Source: Prostheceraeus crozeri
Lineage: Eukaryota > Platyhelminthes > Polycladida > Euryleptidae
NCBI GenBank assembly: GCA_907163375.1
Contig: CAJQUW010006088.1
Span: 186,001-250,000, forward strand
Length of the DNA stretch: 64,000 nt
Reading direction: 5' to 3'
Part shown: one piece after another, positions 22,289-36,194 of the stretch
Layout of the letters: each line of letters starts with the position of its first letter
Position numbering within the stretch: the stretch's first letter is position 1
The notes under the pieces: model-generated
Seen by the model: only the letters and a program-made list of their open reading frames with translations
Databases searched by the model: none
Told to the model about the DNA's origin: nothing
Made by a program: the position numbers and the translations under genes

Positions 22289-24345
22289 ATACTGCTCAAT
22301 ATTTCGTTGCTGCACAGAAATCATTAAGTGCCTCTCGCGCAATATATCAAACTGTATACACAACTCATTCAAGCTATGGGAGCCAATAAGCTTGAGGCAC
22401 TGAATTACCACTGAAGCAAATAATAGGCACTGGTCAAGGCAGCAGTACCACCACCATCACTCATTTTATTAACTAAATTAAGTGATGGTGTTGTCATATT
22501 ATCAACTAGATAACCACGCATATTTGCAATTGTTGTGGTGCGACAGAGCACTTGATGTGCTACCGAATGCATGCCTAATGCGGTGAATGGCTCATATGGG
22601 ACTGCGTAGACATATTAGCTTACTCCTAGTGAGAGGTGCATAAGCTTTCAGTTGTACAGAAAGGTCGAATTTATTTCCTTGACCTTTATCGACTTGTCTA
22701 TTTTTCAACGGGTTCATGCTCATCGAAAGCTCAAAAGCGTGGACATCTTTGAGCCATATGTCCATTTCACATGATAATAAGACAATGGCATTTCCGAATT
22801 CCTCACTAACTGAGATAAGAGACTACGTAGGGACTCCGTATTATCCTTATTCAACAGATGCACTGATTTTGTTTTTCCTTTCCTCTCCAAGTTCATTGTA
22901 ACCGTTGAACAATTATTCAATTATTTATTGCACTAAAAAATGACACTCTCAATGTGGTTTGACCACAGATTCATGGATGCTTGCTTAGGCAAGGTGAATG
23001 AACTGAATGGCGCGAAGCTAAACAGCTGCGTATAGTGTCTCTACGTAGTTTGATATGCATGTTAGTTTGAATCTGCTAGTTCACGAGAATGCTCTTACAT
23101 GAGAATACTTTGTGATTATATGAGAATTACCGAAATATGCTAGATTACTAGTAATTTTGAGTAAAACAACTGGCATACTAAAAACTTGGTGCTTCAATTG
23201 CAAAATGCTTGGGGACATCTTCTACTCTCAATCCGACATTCGATAAGTTAATTTCTAATTTCACGAAAATCATCAATACAAGAAGGATTGCGTCTCTGAG
23301 TTCAATTTCTAACTGATGAGAATATAAAATCAAGATATATCATTGCACATTTTCTCTTAAACATTGTTTTGAATATAAAGAATATTTGTTTCAAGATTAA
23401 ATGGATATTTACTAGCTTAAGTATCAAGAATTTTATGATTCCACACCCTGATGCGATGACACCTTGATGTATTCATGTCGACACGAAAGCCAAAATCAAT
23501 ATCAACATAAAGCATGACTTGATTAGATTTACATGATTAGAATGCCATTAGTGCTGATAAGCTCTTGCATTTTCAAAGTCATTGAAAAATAATCTGAATT
23601 GATTTAGATCCAACGTTAGAATGAAGAACTCGATTAATTAGTTAAGGAAAGTAGAATATCATATTTAGTATAAAAATTGGCGAGGAAGAGCTGCCTATCC
23701 CCTCCGATATTTGATGTGATAAGCCAGCTCCTGAGACTAGAATGTTGCAAATATTGTTTTCATCGTTCACTTATTTTTGCTTAAGAAAAAAGAGACTTGC
23801 TGTTATTTTTATTTTTTGTTTTACTTCTGACTGTGTAGGATTATCCTGCGACTAAGTTGCCATAAAATTGAACTTGAAATAGAGAGTGTTTTAATGGCAT
23901 GTATTAAATGAAAGTGATCAGAACATTTCCAACTTCATCGGCCGTAACTAATAAAGGGCCCTATTATGAGCAAGAAAATACAAACATTTGCTAAGGACCA
24001 GATTGTCTAAAATAGGAGTGTAGATTTGACTTAGTAGCATAATATATATGTGCATGTAGATGCATGTAATTGAACAAATTTTGCGAATGAAGGTATATCG
24101 CTCGTGGTTTCATTCGCTAAACATCTACGTGTGTGTGTGTTGTCATAACACGAAATTCTTCATTACTCATTTGTTACTGATGAAATGCCTTCTACGGATA
24201 GACGTGATGTTGCTAAGTTAACGGAATATAATTAGTATGACTGAGTTGAAGATGCTATGATTGAAACAACATCCATTTGAGCAATGCTGCAAACATTAAA
24301 TGATGCATTCAATAACTGCAGAATGCTTAGAGAATTATCTATATA
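22289..24345. other. Intron sequence; one small imperfect hairpin
   Basis: A CACCACCATCACT / AGTGATGGTGTTG hairpin lies at about 22450-22495. Nothing else is recognised. Confidence 0.4.
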
Positions 24346-24351
24346 ACCGGC

Positions 24352-24545
24352 GCTGTGGCCTTCTGGTAGTGTTCGCTCTATGTCCGGGAGACCTTGGTCG
24401 GGTCAAACCTAAGACTTTTAAAATTGGTACACTTGCTAAACAATGAGCACAAAAACAATGACGGTGGGATAAATAACATCTCGGCCACATGGAAGAAAGT
24501 CTTTGTGCCTAATGTGCTTCCCAGTGTAAGCAAGGTTCATTTATT
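24352..24545 (+). mobile_element. SINE family 3, copy 2
   Basis: GGCGCTGTGGCCTTCTGGTA head, GTCCGGGAGACCTTGGTCGG (the B box has lost part of GGTTCAAATC), CTCGGCCACATGGAAGAAAG, and the 3' end AAGCAAGGTTCATTTATTTT. It matches 15534-15768 throughout but has a damaged B box. Confidence 0.8.
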
Positions 24546-27500
24546 TTATGTTTTGAGATCTTAAGTTCAACGTGTATCATGCTATTCTGCCATTCTAGAA
24601 AGCAATTGTTATAGTATAAATGTCCAAATCATTTCCTCTTGCTTTTTAATTGGTTTCGTTCTTGCTTGATACTCATTTTTCTACCAGAAATTCAATAAAA
24701 ATAAGTAACATTCTCTGACTTTCATTCTAATTCTTCAATTCAATCAAGCTTCAAATGTTTTGCAGCAATTGCAGTGCAAAACAATAGATAATTAATGCAA
24801 ATAATCAAGAAAAGTTCGAAACACCAAGTTTGTTCAATTTGAGAATTTCTTGATGTACTGATAGCTTTTTCCTCAGGTGTTTCTCAATTCGCTGTAGTCC
24901 CCAGTGAATTTATTATCGCCTCAATGAGTGTGACAAGAAACAGAAGATGTTGGTGAGTGAATAACGAATTGTTTCTTTCCGTCTGTATGAGAGAACGGAT
25001 TACTCTATCCATCATCGTCATCCTTATCAGCCCATTTTGAACTGCATTTTATTGTTGCATTTGCTCATTTCACAATCAGCTGTCATCATTTATAAGCATC
25101 GATTATCATCTAGAGTTCTTTTTCGTCTACAATGGTTTTTCATCATCGATGTACTTGCTCAAAATCACGAATTATTACTGAAAATTTGACAAAATACAAT
25201 CTAAATAAGATCAGAGTACACCATGCTGTCGTAGGATAACATGTGACATAATTCGACAAATTCACGAAGATAAAAGAATAAATAGTGAAATTATTGAAAT
25301 GGGAAATATATTTAATGATAACAAAATACATTGAAATTGGAGAGCGGAAAATGCATGCATAATTGTAGATTAACTTGCTGTATGCCATGATTTCACGTTG
25401 TAGTCTGCATGACTGATTTCCTATTGATATCATGCTACATGAATATTGTTTTGAAGCAGATTTTCTTTGTTAATGGCTTAAAGATGGAGAAATTGAAGTT
25501 GAGTAGATTGACCTTATCTTGTGGCGTTCTTTTATTCGGCAAATTTCATAGTTATGGTATATAATGAAATTCCAGAGACTGACTTTTGCAGCAATATTTA
25601 CGAAACAGTGTGAATGTTATATTAGTGAAAACTATGTTTGATTTTGCCTCTTTTTGCTATCTACTTAAAATCGCCATCTAACTACGTTCATATAGTCATG
25701 CATGATATAGATTCATATTGATATTCACAAGGGATCAGTGTCTGCATCCAGATAGGCATCCTTGAGAAAAAGTTCATGCAAAGTACGCAAATTTCTGTGT
25801 TTAATCGCCTTTTCGAGGTGCCAAGGTCATATGGATCTGGCAATTCGAAAAGGGCCCTAGACTAACCTTCCTTGGTAAAAGAAATGTGTTGAATTCAAAT
25901 ATTATGTCTGCTTTCTTATACTTGGTTTAGCTACCAAAGCATTACTACCTAATAAAGTAGCGAAACAAATTAGAAAATTAATGATTTGTTTGTAAAAGAT
26001 AAAGCAAAATAGCAAGATGCAATGTACGAGCATTGTCCAACGCATATTCATATATTCATCCATTCACTTTGTTGAATTTGGTGCATAAGTAATCAACACC
26101 GCTTTTGGGTGATGATTTTATGGGGGCGAAACTAAAACAGACATATAGATCAATTCAAAATTTCCTTAATCAATAAAAACACATTTCAGGGACATTATTA
26201 GATTATTATTTTTAATGGCATTATGATCATTAGTCAAAATACCAGTTGTTTCATTATGTACCACAAGACTCGATACAAGCTAACTTAACCTAAAATCCAA
26301 GCTAAGTGTCCCAATTTTAATTCGAATTAGAAAATTTGGGCACACATTTCGTATCAAATTCAAGAAAGTTAAATTTAACAGGACACATCGCATAGCTAAT
26401 ATTTGGTAATACATCTATTCTGTTTAATGCTGCATCACAAGGTAATTATCGAGGTTGCAATCGATAAACATTTCAGAGTTCAGTTCTCAACAAAAAAAAT
26501 CAAGTTTGGAAAAAACATTCAAATCCGAAGTTCTTGTAAGAAACTCACAACGCCTCAGGACATCTCAACACGTCATCCGTGCTGATTTTCTTACGATACA
26601 GTTCTCTCCTGAGAATTCATTTACTCCGTCTACTCCAAAATGATAGTGATTATCAAGTGAAGAGTTTTAGTTTATACCACATTCGGCAGCGAAGTTTGGA
26701 AATCCGTTGAGGTCATGTTGATTATTCATTCATAAATCATGAAATCCTGCCTGACTGTTTATCAGTGAAAGTGACTTGATATTTGAGAATGCTAGGGATG
26801 GAAATCAATCAGATAACAAAGCTCACATGCTTTAATAAAAGCCAAGAATGAGTCCCTCATGTGAACTATTGGTATGTGAGGTGAGAAATAGAAAACATGC
26901 TCGGTTTTGAGATGGGATTATTGTGTTTTATTACGCATTCATGAAAACTCGTAACCCACAGAAAAATATCCGAATTTGAGTTGGTATTCTGTTGTCACAA
27001 TCATTGATCATCTAGAAGGCAGCCTTAGGGTAGGATAGTGTAGGAAAATTTATCAAATATCTTTATGCGAGACCAAGCAAACGTGGGAGAAATGACATAT
27101 GCGGATTTCAAAATAATCAATCGGAATACCAAGAAGGAGTAGAGTACGCTTGCTTAGGAAGAAAATCGTTCCACATTCCACTCAGTGTTAGACATAGACT
27201 GGGCCAGTCCACAACCGGTCTGCAACCGGTATATTATTGGACCGATTTGAACACGATTACAGCTCTTGCGTGAATAAAGTATTTCCTTACCATATCGTAG
27301 GCACCTGAACTATTGCTCCTTTAAGTTAACCACTCACATGTTTCCTCGATTTATTGAAAACAATAACATGAAAATGCACGTCTGTTGAAACTTACAACCC
27401 ACATTTTAAAAAACCAGCTGAGGACATTAAATACAGAGAATACAGAGCCTCCTGGAAATAGGTGGAATCAATTCGTGTAAGCATGGTGACGGTTACAAAT

Positions 27501-28587
27501 CTCAAATTACATAATATTATGGTTGAATAATAATCTTCAATTAATTTGCACTCCAGAAACTATTTTCATTGATTTCCTTATGCAATGCATAGTTCAAACC
27601 CGAATTGCAAATACTCGCATTGAGTCGGCAGCATCCATTCCTAGACAGAGACATCTGAGATTTCTTTCTACTCAATTCAGTGGTTCTACATAGATCTCCA
27701 ACAGATGCTGAATCCCAACAATAAATGAGACATCGATATCAATGGTACACGTATAATCGTTCAGCTGCACACGTATTTTTAATGTTGTCGTATGCGTTCC
27801 TCTTTTCCGAAATGGCAAATACATGTACAGGTGTGACATAAGGCGTGAGTCTAAAGTCACGGCTTTACACGATGAAAAAGATGAGGAAATTTGAGTCCTG
27901 CATAAATGCAATAAGACCAATTGTATGTTACTTTATTTGAGATGGTGTTTGTGTAATTTGTTGCTTGCGCAGTCGACTGTTTTTGATGAGAAAACTACAT
28001 ATTGGATTTCAAACATATTCAAAGTACAAGATCGCTGAAGATCTTGTGAATGATTCAAAGCACGTAATAAGTAAATTTATGTCTCTGAATCAGTACGTTT
28101 CATCGTTTTCGTGAGTAATTTGAACATCCTTAAATAACTGTAAAATCGTCCGCACCATATGCGCGTACCTGAATTATCAATGAAAATAAAAAAACTAGTG
28201 CCTGGACATTCCCAAGGTATTCGATAAATTCTAGCATCAGGGACCTCTTAAAAAGCTAACGTCTTATGGAGTTGTTGATCAGCTTCATCTACTTATTCCT
28301 TCTTTCCGAAGTGACCGGCAGATATGTCGCATTAAATGGTCAAAAAGTTTTCCACCACGCTAGTCAATGCAGGACTTTCTCAATGGTTAATGTTAGGACT
28401 CATTCCTTTATACTGTATACTCGTAGCTGAGATGTGCATCAAATCGGACTTGGTGATTGAATCCGATTCGACAAAATTCCAATCCGAAATTAATGTTTTC
28501 ATAATTCACACAGGCTACTTCGCACACACTCCTTCTGTATCCAACTTCTGATAAATTGCTCATATTTTGTATGACTTGCATACGAAG
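24546..28587. other. Intron sequence, nothing recognised (about 4 kb)
   Basis: AT-rich, with short chance frames only. This is one of the longest repeat-poor stretches of the window. Confidence 0.4.
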
Positions 28588-29195
28588 TGGTGAACAGATT
28601 TTGCTACCTTGGTGACATGTTGAATGGTGGTGGTGGAGCGGATGCAGCTGGATACGTTGTGGTTGGAAGTAATTCCATGAGCTGTTGCCTTTCCTGACAT
28701 GACGGGCGGCACCTCTTTGGATGAAGGGGCAAATGTACGATGTGAGTGTAAGAAACAGCATGCTGCGTGGTAGTGAAACGTGGGCTATGAAGACTGAAAA
28801 AAATGATGATAAGAGACGAAAGAAGAATGGTCAGGTGGCTTTGTGTGTCTCTTCGAGAAAGAATCCCCAGCGATGACTTCCTTCAAAGACTGGACCTAGT
28901 TGGAATGGAAGAAGCGATGAGAAGAAGGCGTTTGAGGTGGTGCGGTCACGTAGTGAGGAAAGTCGATGATGAGTGGGTGAAGAAGGTGTGGAAGTCAGAA
29001 GTGCCAGGGCGGACGCCTAGAAGACGACCTCGAATCACATGGGAGGAAACCCTTTCCAACAGACTGAAAGAAAATGGGTCTCTGCGAAGAAGATGCAAAG
29101 GATCGCGCCAGATGGAGAACTGCCATCAGAGGCAATCGTCCAACCCAGCCAGCGGTGGAATAACGGACGTTAAAAGGATGATGATATTGTACGAC
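28588..29195 (+). mobile_element. 5'-truncated LINE, family A, copy 2
   Basis: It begins in a YLGDMLNGGGGADAAGY block. After frame changes it continues as RDERRMVRWLCVSLRERIPS, RRRRLRWCGHVVRK, KSEVPGRTPRRRPRITWEE and NPASGGITDVKR. The 3' end is GGAATAACGGACGTTAAAAG followed by GATGATGATA. It is the same family as 1296-1830 and better preserved, with a 136-codon open stretch at 28803-29213. Confidence 0.8.
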
Positions 29196-29213
29196 CCGAC
29201 TATAACTAAATGA

Positions 29214-30034
29214 GTGGGGATTTCATGCTCGGTCTGTTTTTTGGCTTTACTTTCAGCAATATACGAAGGGCATCTTCAATTATTGCAATGATTTTTTCAA
29301 AATCGATTGATACAAACTAACAATGTTAATAATAGCAGAAGAATAATAATCCAAAACAATCCTCAAACTGCAAGAAGGATAAACACAAAGTTGCGCGATC
29401 TTCAAAAAAAGGACCGATCATGCATCCGAGGCATACATATTTCTGTAATACAATCTTTCTACTTGACAGTGCTCGATGGCAATTCTGACCAAAGGAAACA
29501 AGAAAAGTATCAGAACATTTACGTCCTTTCTAGTGATCGTACTATCATTTCAGTCGGACAGTAACTAAACAAAAAGGAGTAATCATATTTTGAAGTAGGA
29601 ATGATACTTCTTTTTGCCCGCTATTTTTTCCCTATTTCATTCAGTGCCCATCCGCAACCTCATCCGAATTTGTGCGCACCGTCTCAACGGCTGAGAAAGT
29701 GTTGTTCCAAATCATATAAACTGAATTCAAAGTCTCATCAGAACTAGAAATAAGTTCGTTACAAGACAAGCTCTAAGAATCGCATCATCGCATTAAATTC
29801 TTTACAATTCAAATATCATGTAAAATGCGAGTATCGTTTTGTAACAGTTCGTGTCAGGGAAATCGAAAATGAGTGCAAACAACAAATGCGATCAGAGTGC
29901 GGAGTATTGACGAACAAAATGGTTGCATAGATGATCAAGGACATACTTCTCACACATTTCTTGAAAGAAGAGTTTGAATGAGTGTAAGATTCATCAACTG
30001 TCGTCCATATTTCCATCTTCTCGAGAACTTAGAC
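29214..30034. other. Intron sequence, nothing recognised
   Basis: Only short frames without motifs. Confidence 0.4.
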
Positions 30035-30222
30035 AATTATTCCCAAAGAAAATTCTTCAAAGACAAAAGTTCTCGTCGATAATTTTTATTTGCGAGCTTT
30101 CAGATGATTCATCCATCCTCAACTTTGCCGTGCCTGATGTTGGGTGAATCACCTGAAAGTTCGCAAATAAAAATTATCGACGAGAACTTTTGTCTTTGAA
30201 GAATTTTCTTTTGGGAATAATT
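30035..30222. repeat. Long hairpin, arms about 75 bp
   Basis: The left arm at 30035-30110 (ATTCCCAAAGAAAATTCTTC, then AAAGTTCTCGTCGATAATTT) and the right arm at 30143-30222 are inverted and nearly identical. The loop is 32 bases. It is a palindromic MITE-like unit within the intron. Confidence 0.85.
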
Positions 30223-30429
30223 CATCAATTTTCACTTGAGAATTCTCAGGAATTCACATGGAATATCATCGCCGCCTAAAAATTCATATAGGATAACTCC
30301 ATGTATTTGTTGCTAACTCGATCTACTGTGTCGACTGCAAGAGATGGATCCATCACAAATGCTCGGGACTCCATTTTCGAGAGTTTCTTCCCATTCTTGC
30401 GAACAGCAGCATCTCCTTCCAAAGTCAAG

Positions 30430-30870
30430 GCCATGTTTTCAATATGTGTGTGCGAAGTGTGATGATTTATGCCAGTGAGACGTGACGTCACTATGGAGGA
30501 CCTCTATCATTTGAGCCGCAGCGACAATGCGATGATCAGGTGGATCTGCTCAAAACGGCTAGCTGATCGGGTTCCTACTGAGGATCTCAGGAGACGGCTT
30601 GGCATCCATCCATTGGGAGCTGTCATTCGATATGGAGGACTCCGCTGGTATGGTCATGTGCAAAGAATGCAAGAGGCCAAACAAAGTGATGAATCTGGAG
30701 GGAGAAGGACGCAAGTCAAGGGGAAGACCGAAGAAGAGGTGGTGCGACAACATGCGAGCCGAAGGCGTTAAACCTTGAGCGTATTGACGTTCAAGATAGG
30801 AACGCGTGGAGAACCGCCATCAGACAGTACCGACATTTGCCGACGTCCAACACTCAAAAAACGGGGAAAT
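30430..30870 (+). mobile_element. LINE fragment, family B (RT C-terminal region)
   Basis: Pieces read DLYHLSRSDNAMIRWICSKR, then VPTEDLRRRLGI, RYGGLRWYGHVQRM and, in the next frame, RGRPKKRWCDNM. The upstream frame has KVKAMFSICVCEV, matching the GKVY..CVRSV block of these RTs. It differs from family A in sequence but has the same domain order. It is broken by several frameshifts. Confidence 0.65.
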
Positions 30871-32360
30871 GGACGATAAATTGTGGAGTGAGTCATACAG
30901 CCCATCGGCTTACCAAATAAAGTCGGAGCAAACTAGAACTGAATTCCTCTAAATGCGAAGCTCTGAATAGCATTATTCGGATAAACTATGTACCCACAGC
31001 TGTTGTTCGCATTTCCAATGATCAGTATCTCCAGCAAGTGAGTGAAATGAAAATTTACGTGTGATTTTCTCATCAGCTCTAAAGCTGAGTACTCAAATTT
31101 GAATCGTTATATCCAAAGTGTCCAAAAGCATTTCTATAATAAGGAACTTCAAGTGCTGCGACTATTCGCCGCTACAATGTTTAGAGCATCTATTTCTTTT
31201 TCTGTTCACTATGGTTGCATGTACATTCTTCATTTCTGTAATATGTCAAATTATTTGTTAGATCAGCTGTTGAAGGTAGACAAGAGAACATTGTCAACTC
31301 TGATTTAGTCATTGAAAATATTTTCGTGTCAACTGAGAGCAGTTTTAAAAGACAGTTTGAAAGTATTGAGTGTACCAGGCAGAATTCACTCTATTCAATG
31401 TCTGACGAGCTGCTTAAACAATAACCGCAACACACTTTCTCTTCGGCTTCCAAGGACGAAGACGATGAGATTCAAGAAATCTTTCATCAAATTTTGTTCC
31501 CATCAGTACTGTGTGTGACTTTGCTTTAACTTTTTCTTTGCGTCTATATATTTGAAAACGTGATGACCGACTATGCAAGTATATAAAGATTGTTTCAAAT
31601 TTCGTTTTCTTATGTTTCTCTTCCTTGTCTACAAAGTAACCAATCGATCGATTCTTGATTATTGTCTAATGCACACGTGGAAATGACATCTGGATTCAAC
31701 GTCGAAGTCAATTTAAAATTGACATTTAGTGCAAATATTTTATGAATTTATCATCCTTTTAATGGCGAATGAGTATTGAAGGAATATTGTCCTGAGAAAT
31801 TTTACAATGCTACAATAATGACAGTGTCCACAAAGACACGTAAAATTGTGCCGATGTTGACCATTATTTTCAATTACACATTTATTTGGAAACAATGATT
31901 TTCAGATACGCAAAATCAAATGGAGACACCCAGACAATTAAAAACGTTACTACCTTTGTATAGCAATGTTTCTCATTAATCTCTTGTTGTCTGTCCTAGA
32001 TTGATTATGCATCGAACTTTTACAATTCGAGAATGCCAAATTTCCAGACAGCACTGTTGCTACATGCATCCAAGATTGACTATTTCAACTTGCCAAAATA
32101 AGAGATGAAAGAAGCCGCAGAAATTGCTAGCGCATCAATGCTAAGTTTCCTGTTATGAGATTATCTGACATTTGAAGATCAGTCGATACAGCTTTGTAGT
32201 GAAAATGATCGTGACACAAATTCTACGCAAGTAGAGATGCTTGTTATTTTCAGAAATTCGGTAAATCCAAGATGTTCATATGTTCAATTAACTGTGCCTG
32301 CATCATTATGATAGTAATTTTATTTACAGATGAATGTACACATGGATTTACACATGTTTT
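30871..32360. other. Intron sequence, nothing recognised
   Basis: No supported feature. Confidence 0.4.
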
Positions 32361-32537
32361 TGGACTCAGTGGCACAGTGGTTAAGTGCTTGTCATAGCGA
32401 TCTTTCGGTCCAGAGTTCGAGCCCCGAATGTGTCATTGGAAGTCGTCAGGAAGGGCATCCGGACTAAATGATCACAGCGTACCAGATTAATGTTAGCACC
32501 ATCCAAGCCACCAGTAAGGGGGAGCAGTGACGTAGAT
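32361..32537 (+). mobile_element. SINE family 1, copy 4
   Basis: TGGACTCAGTGGCACAGTGG head, GGTCCAGAGTTCGAGCCCCG (good B box), GTGTCATTGGAAGTCGTCAG, GGCATCCGGACTAAATGATC, CACCATCCAAGCCACCA and GCAGTGACGTAGATG. The final GACGTTAAA is mutated to GACGTAGAT. Confidence 0.85.
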
Positions 32538-32679
32538 GTATAAGGAATATTTCTACTGTAACATTCCTTGTACGTGCCACTTTATTTCTGCACAAGGCAA
32601 TCTTGAAGCGACAATATTGGTATTTCTTTGATTTCGATTCACTGAATATTCATTTTCAAAAATACATCAATTAATAGTG

Positions 32680-33240
32680 ACTTACAACGCAACTGCTCTC
32701 TCCTGGAAATTGGATTGTGCTGATTTTTCAAGTCTTTTCTGCAGTCTAGTAACAATTCCATTCCTGACGAGTGCCGACGCCTTCTTATGGGGGGGGGTTG
32801 ACCACGCAACCGATAGTTTTCTGATCCGATTATGTGTGTCTCTCTCTACAGGTTTCGGGGTTGGTCGATATGTTGTATTCATTCAGATGTTGACGGATTG
32901 CCCTTCTCCAAGCAGCACGGTGAGGCGGTTCAGTTACAGAATTCCCACATCCTTCTCGTGCATTTCAGTTCTTCCCTTGGCCTCAATCGATTTTCTGACC
33001 AGAAATATCTAGATGCCGTGCCTATCTGGGGCTGATCGAGTCAGGCACACGTTTTAAGTGTCCGAACCTTCGCAATCAGTTTGTACGCAATAGACTAGGG
33101 AGATCTACGATTCCCGAAGCTTGCAGTAGTCCATTCATTGACATGGTGATGCAAAGCTAGGTGGAACATATTCTTCTGATCTCTGGTTTCTTGCAAGCCG
33201 ATTGATGTCTCATTCTTAAGGATGCGTTTACACGTGCAAC
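32680..33240. other. Slightly GC-richer stretch, decayed coding origin possible
   Basis: Composition is less AT-biased than the neighbours and there are open frames on both strands (plus 32677-33012, minus 32682-32882). The minus reading includes RPTPKPVERDTHNRIRKLSV. I do not recognise a family. An old LINE or gene relic is possible. A run of eight or more G occurs near 32790. Confidence 0.25.
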
Positions 33241-33619
33241 TTTATTGCTCATACTTTCCTATCCATGATGAGTCAGAAAAAAATGAACAGACAATATTGA
33301 AGGCCAAGGTATGCCTTCAATAATCGTTCTTCGTGCTTTTTTTTGAATGAATATGAATATATTTCAAGCTGACTACAGCAAAAGATGCCAATTACAGTCA
33401 ACAGTCGAATAATACAGGAATGTTTTTACAGAATACAGAATAAATGCATTAAAAGAAAACTATACAAATTATTCAATATCGAAAAATCCACGTGAAATGG
33501 AACATTTGCTGAGTGATCTGTCGAAAAAATCAACGGATCACCAGACAATAGCAATTTAATGAATGGTAATGAAGAGAAATGCATTGATCTTATCAGCTTA
33601 TTATCCTCTAAGTGTCATT

Positions 33620-34280
33620 AAAAAGTGTCAGCTAAAGCTCCGCCTCCTCCAAATGGACATGGATCAAATAAAGTTGCATGTGTAAACGCACCATAACTGC
33701 CGATATGTCTCTGAGGCATAGAGGAACACACTTCTGACGCAGGTATGATGGATGTAGCCACCAATCGTCGTGGGGTGAGTAATGCTGCCATCGGCAAGTA
33801 TCGGTAGCAGTTCCCTGAAAGTCCTTCATGTCATTTTGACTTCTGAGATAGTAGTTCCGAAGCGACCTCCATTTTGATCGATGACATCGTCGAGGTAGCA
33901 GAAAGAGTCAACAATCTTTAGCTCTCGTCACTAACAGCTATCGTTGCTAATATACCAACCGGGAACTTTTGACTCCTCAACACTTCTTCTGACTTTTGCG
34001 TTCATGGTTTGTTTTCCATCAGTTGGAGCTGCGATCGAGGCAGTAATTGTGACCAAATCGTCAGCATAGAACAGTTGCCATGGACAACCAATGCGGAATT
34101 TTCCGAGATGGCTTCCAACTAGATGACAAAGAGAATCGAACTGAGTACAGATCATTGGTGAAGACCAACTTTCAGGGATCCAACTCTGACCTTGGTCTCG
34201 TATATCGATTCATCGATGGTATTTCCTCATTACCCATCACAAGGTCGCACACGATCTACAGCTTTCTCAGTATCTTGTGA
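33620..34280 (-). mobile_element. LINE reverse transcriptase fragment with YADD motif
   Basis: Minus strand: GCPWQLFYADDLVTITASIA carries the RT catalytic FYADD motif. Downstream come ELKIVDSFCYLDDVIDQNGG, FRELLPILADGSI and HTCVRSVFLYASET. This is the usual order in the family-B type: YADD, then CYLGD, then the CVRSVMLYASETW block. The fragment stops before the RLRW.GH tail and is truncated at both ends. Confidence 0.75.
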
Positions 34281-36190
34281 ATTAGATGTTATTATTGCTG
34301 AATTATTTTTCATGCAATTGACGAACTATGAAGATTGTAGCAGTTGCACCTTTGTCTAACAAGGCCAAATCGATATAAGAGATCACAAGACCCAGTCCTT
34401 AACCACTGCACTTCGGTGATTATATGCGCCAATTTGTAATTGCATTTTTTGAACTTTTCTGGCATAGGTTGATTTCATGTGTTAACGTAGTGACTACAAT
34501 ATCTTTCACATACCTTTCATTCATATCTTTCATATAAAAGGTGTTCCGCATTATTTGAGAAAGGGGAAAAGGTGGCAAATTAGAACATTATGGACATGGA
34601 TGCTCTTCATTAATCGTCTACAATAAAAGTAGCTACGAATCGACTTGACCGATGATGGAGCTTTCAGAGGATGAGCAAGATCCGAGTATAACTCACAAGG
34701 GTTTCTACAACCAACTCTAGCTTCAAGTATTTTCCGCTGTGCACCCTATCTACTAATTGAATTTTCTCTACTAAATAACTAGATTCTATCTATGACAGTA
34801 GCGAAGATGTATGGCCGGCCATTATTTTGATTATTAGGAACAACCAAGGAGGTTTTGTTCGATGCATGCAATTGCTTCAAGGTGTTATTTTCTTTCAGAT
34901 GCGCCATCTTTTACGCATCCCTGTCTATCAAAAAATTGCTCCCGATTTATATTTTCAAATGGCTTTGTAATTAAATTGCCTTTGCCTAGATGAATTCAAT
35001 ACTGCTATGTCCGTAACTCTTTTGTTTGCTTTTTGCTTACACTTCATCATTTCACTAAGTTTACTTAACTTTAATGAGTTTACTTTAGCTTTAATTACAT
35101 GCATTTAGCTTCTTTAACTCATTCACAACATATTTCATGATACATAATTATGTCACTATTCATCTTTGATCTGTATTTTCATGTATCGAATTTGTTTTGA
35201 TATCGCCCTTATCGCCTTGTAGGGTACTTGAATATTTGCAAATTCAGTATTCGGTCCTTTTCTTAATCTTCATATATAAGCGCTTGCATAGCATCAGCAT
35301 TAAGTTGGCATTTCTACTATTCTGCTCCCTTGCTTCTTGCAAGCTCTGCAATGAAATTTTTATTGCTATTTTTTAAGTCACGTTCTCATCCGTCATTGTT
35401 AATCTGATAAGTGTTCATATAAAGTATATTACAAACCAATCTATTACGAATGCCATTAACTTCGTGTGGAAGTGTTCTATGTAACATCAGTAAGGAAAAT
35501 TGTTCCAATATGTATATACTATAATGAAAACTACTTTTTTCTTTGCATAGAATGTGCGATTATCATAGATTTTACTCCTGATTTCCAAGCCTAGATTGCA
35601 AACAACATGGCCTAATTCTTTTAAAAATGTATCATCCAACTCAGAATGCGTAAAAAACGCTTGCGATAAAAGTATCATTTGGTGAATATCAATGTAGCTG
35701 CTGCGCGAATTAGTGAACGCCGGTCAGCTAATTCTCTGAAAAAAAACACGCCGGGGAGACAGATTAGAAGATATACGGTACACACTGCAGATAGCCGCTA
35801 ATGAGATTGTAATCACTATGTGATATGGCAATTTCATCTTGCTCAAACGGTTGATGTTGCTCGATATCAACCGTTCGAGATAGTGATATTAAATTTGGCA
35901 CTATCAGCTGAGTCCTTGTCCAGTGGCAGCTGATAACATCGTTATAGCTAGTATTTGAGGTATGATACTGTTTGAATTGAATAGCTATGGTAGAAATAAA
36001 CCTCGCTCGTGGCTCTGTTTGCATCGCGCAACAGTTAGTCAATAAAAAGTACTACAAACCTCAAAAGCTTACTGTAGCCATCTGATTGTGGTTCACTTCA
36101 TCGACACGTAGATAGACCATGGATTTGAGTAACTTCATCGACAGATCGTTTCATCAATGTCTATGGCCAGAGTATGAAGACATTATGTAA
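34281..36190. other. Intron sequence with a small perfect hairpin
   Basis: A hairpin CTCAAACGGTTGAT / ATCAACCGTTCGAG sits at about 35842-35880. Otherwise nothing is recognised. Confidence 0.4.
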
Positions 36191-36194
36191 TAGA

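Noticed and set aside
27190-27235. CAACCGGT direct repeats as a regulatory site
   Set aside because: Two 8-bp matches in a short stretch are expected by chance, and there is no nearby gene start.
32677-33035. Possible gene in the less AT-rich stretch
   Set aside because: Overlapping frames on both strands with no recognised domain. Kept only as a low-confidence note.
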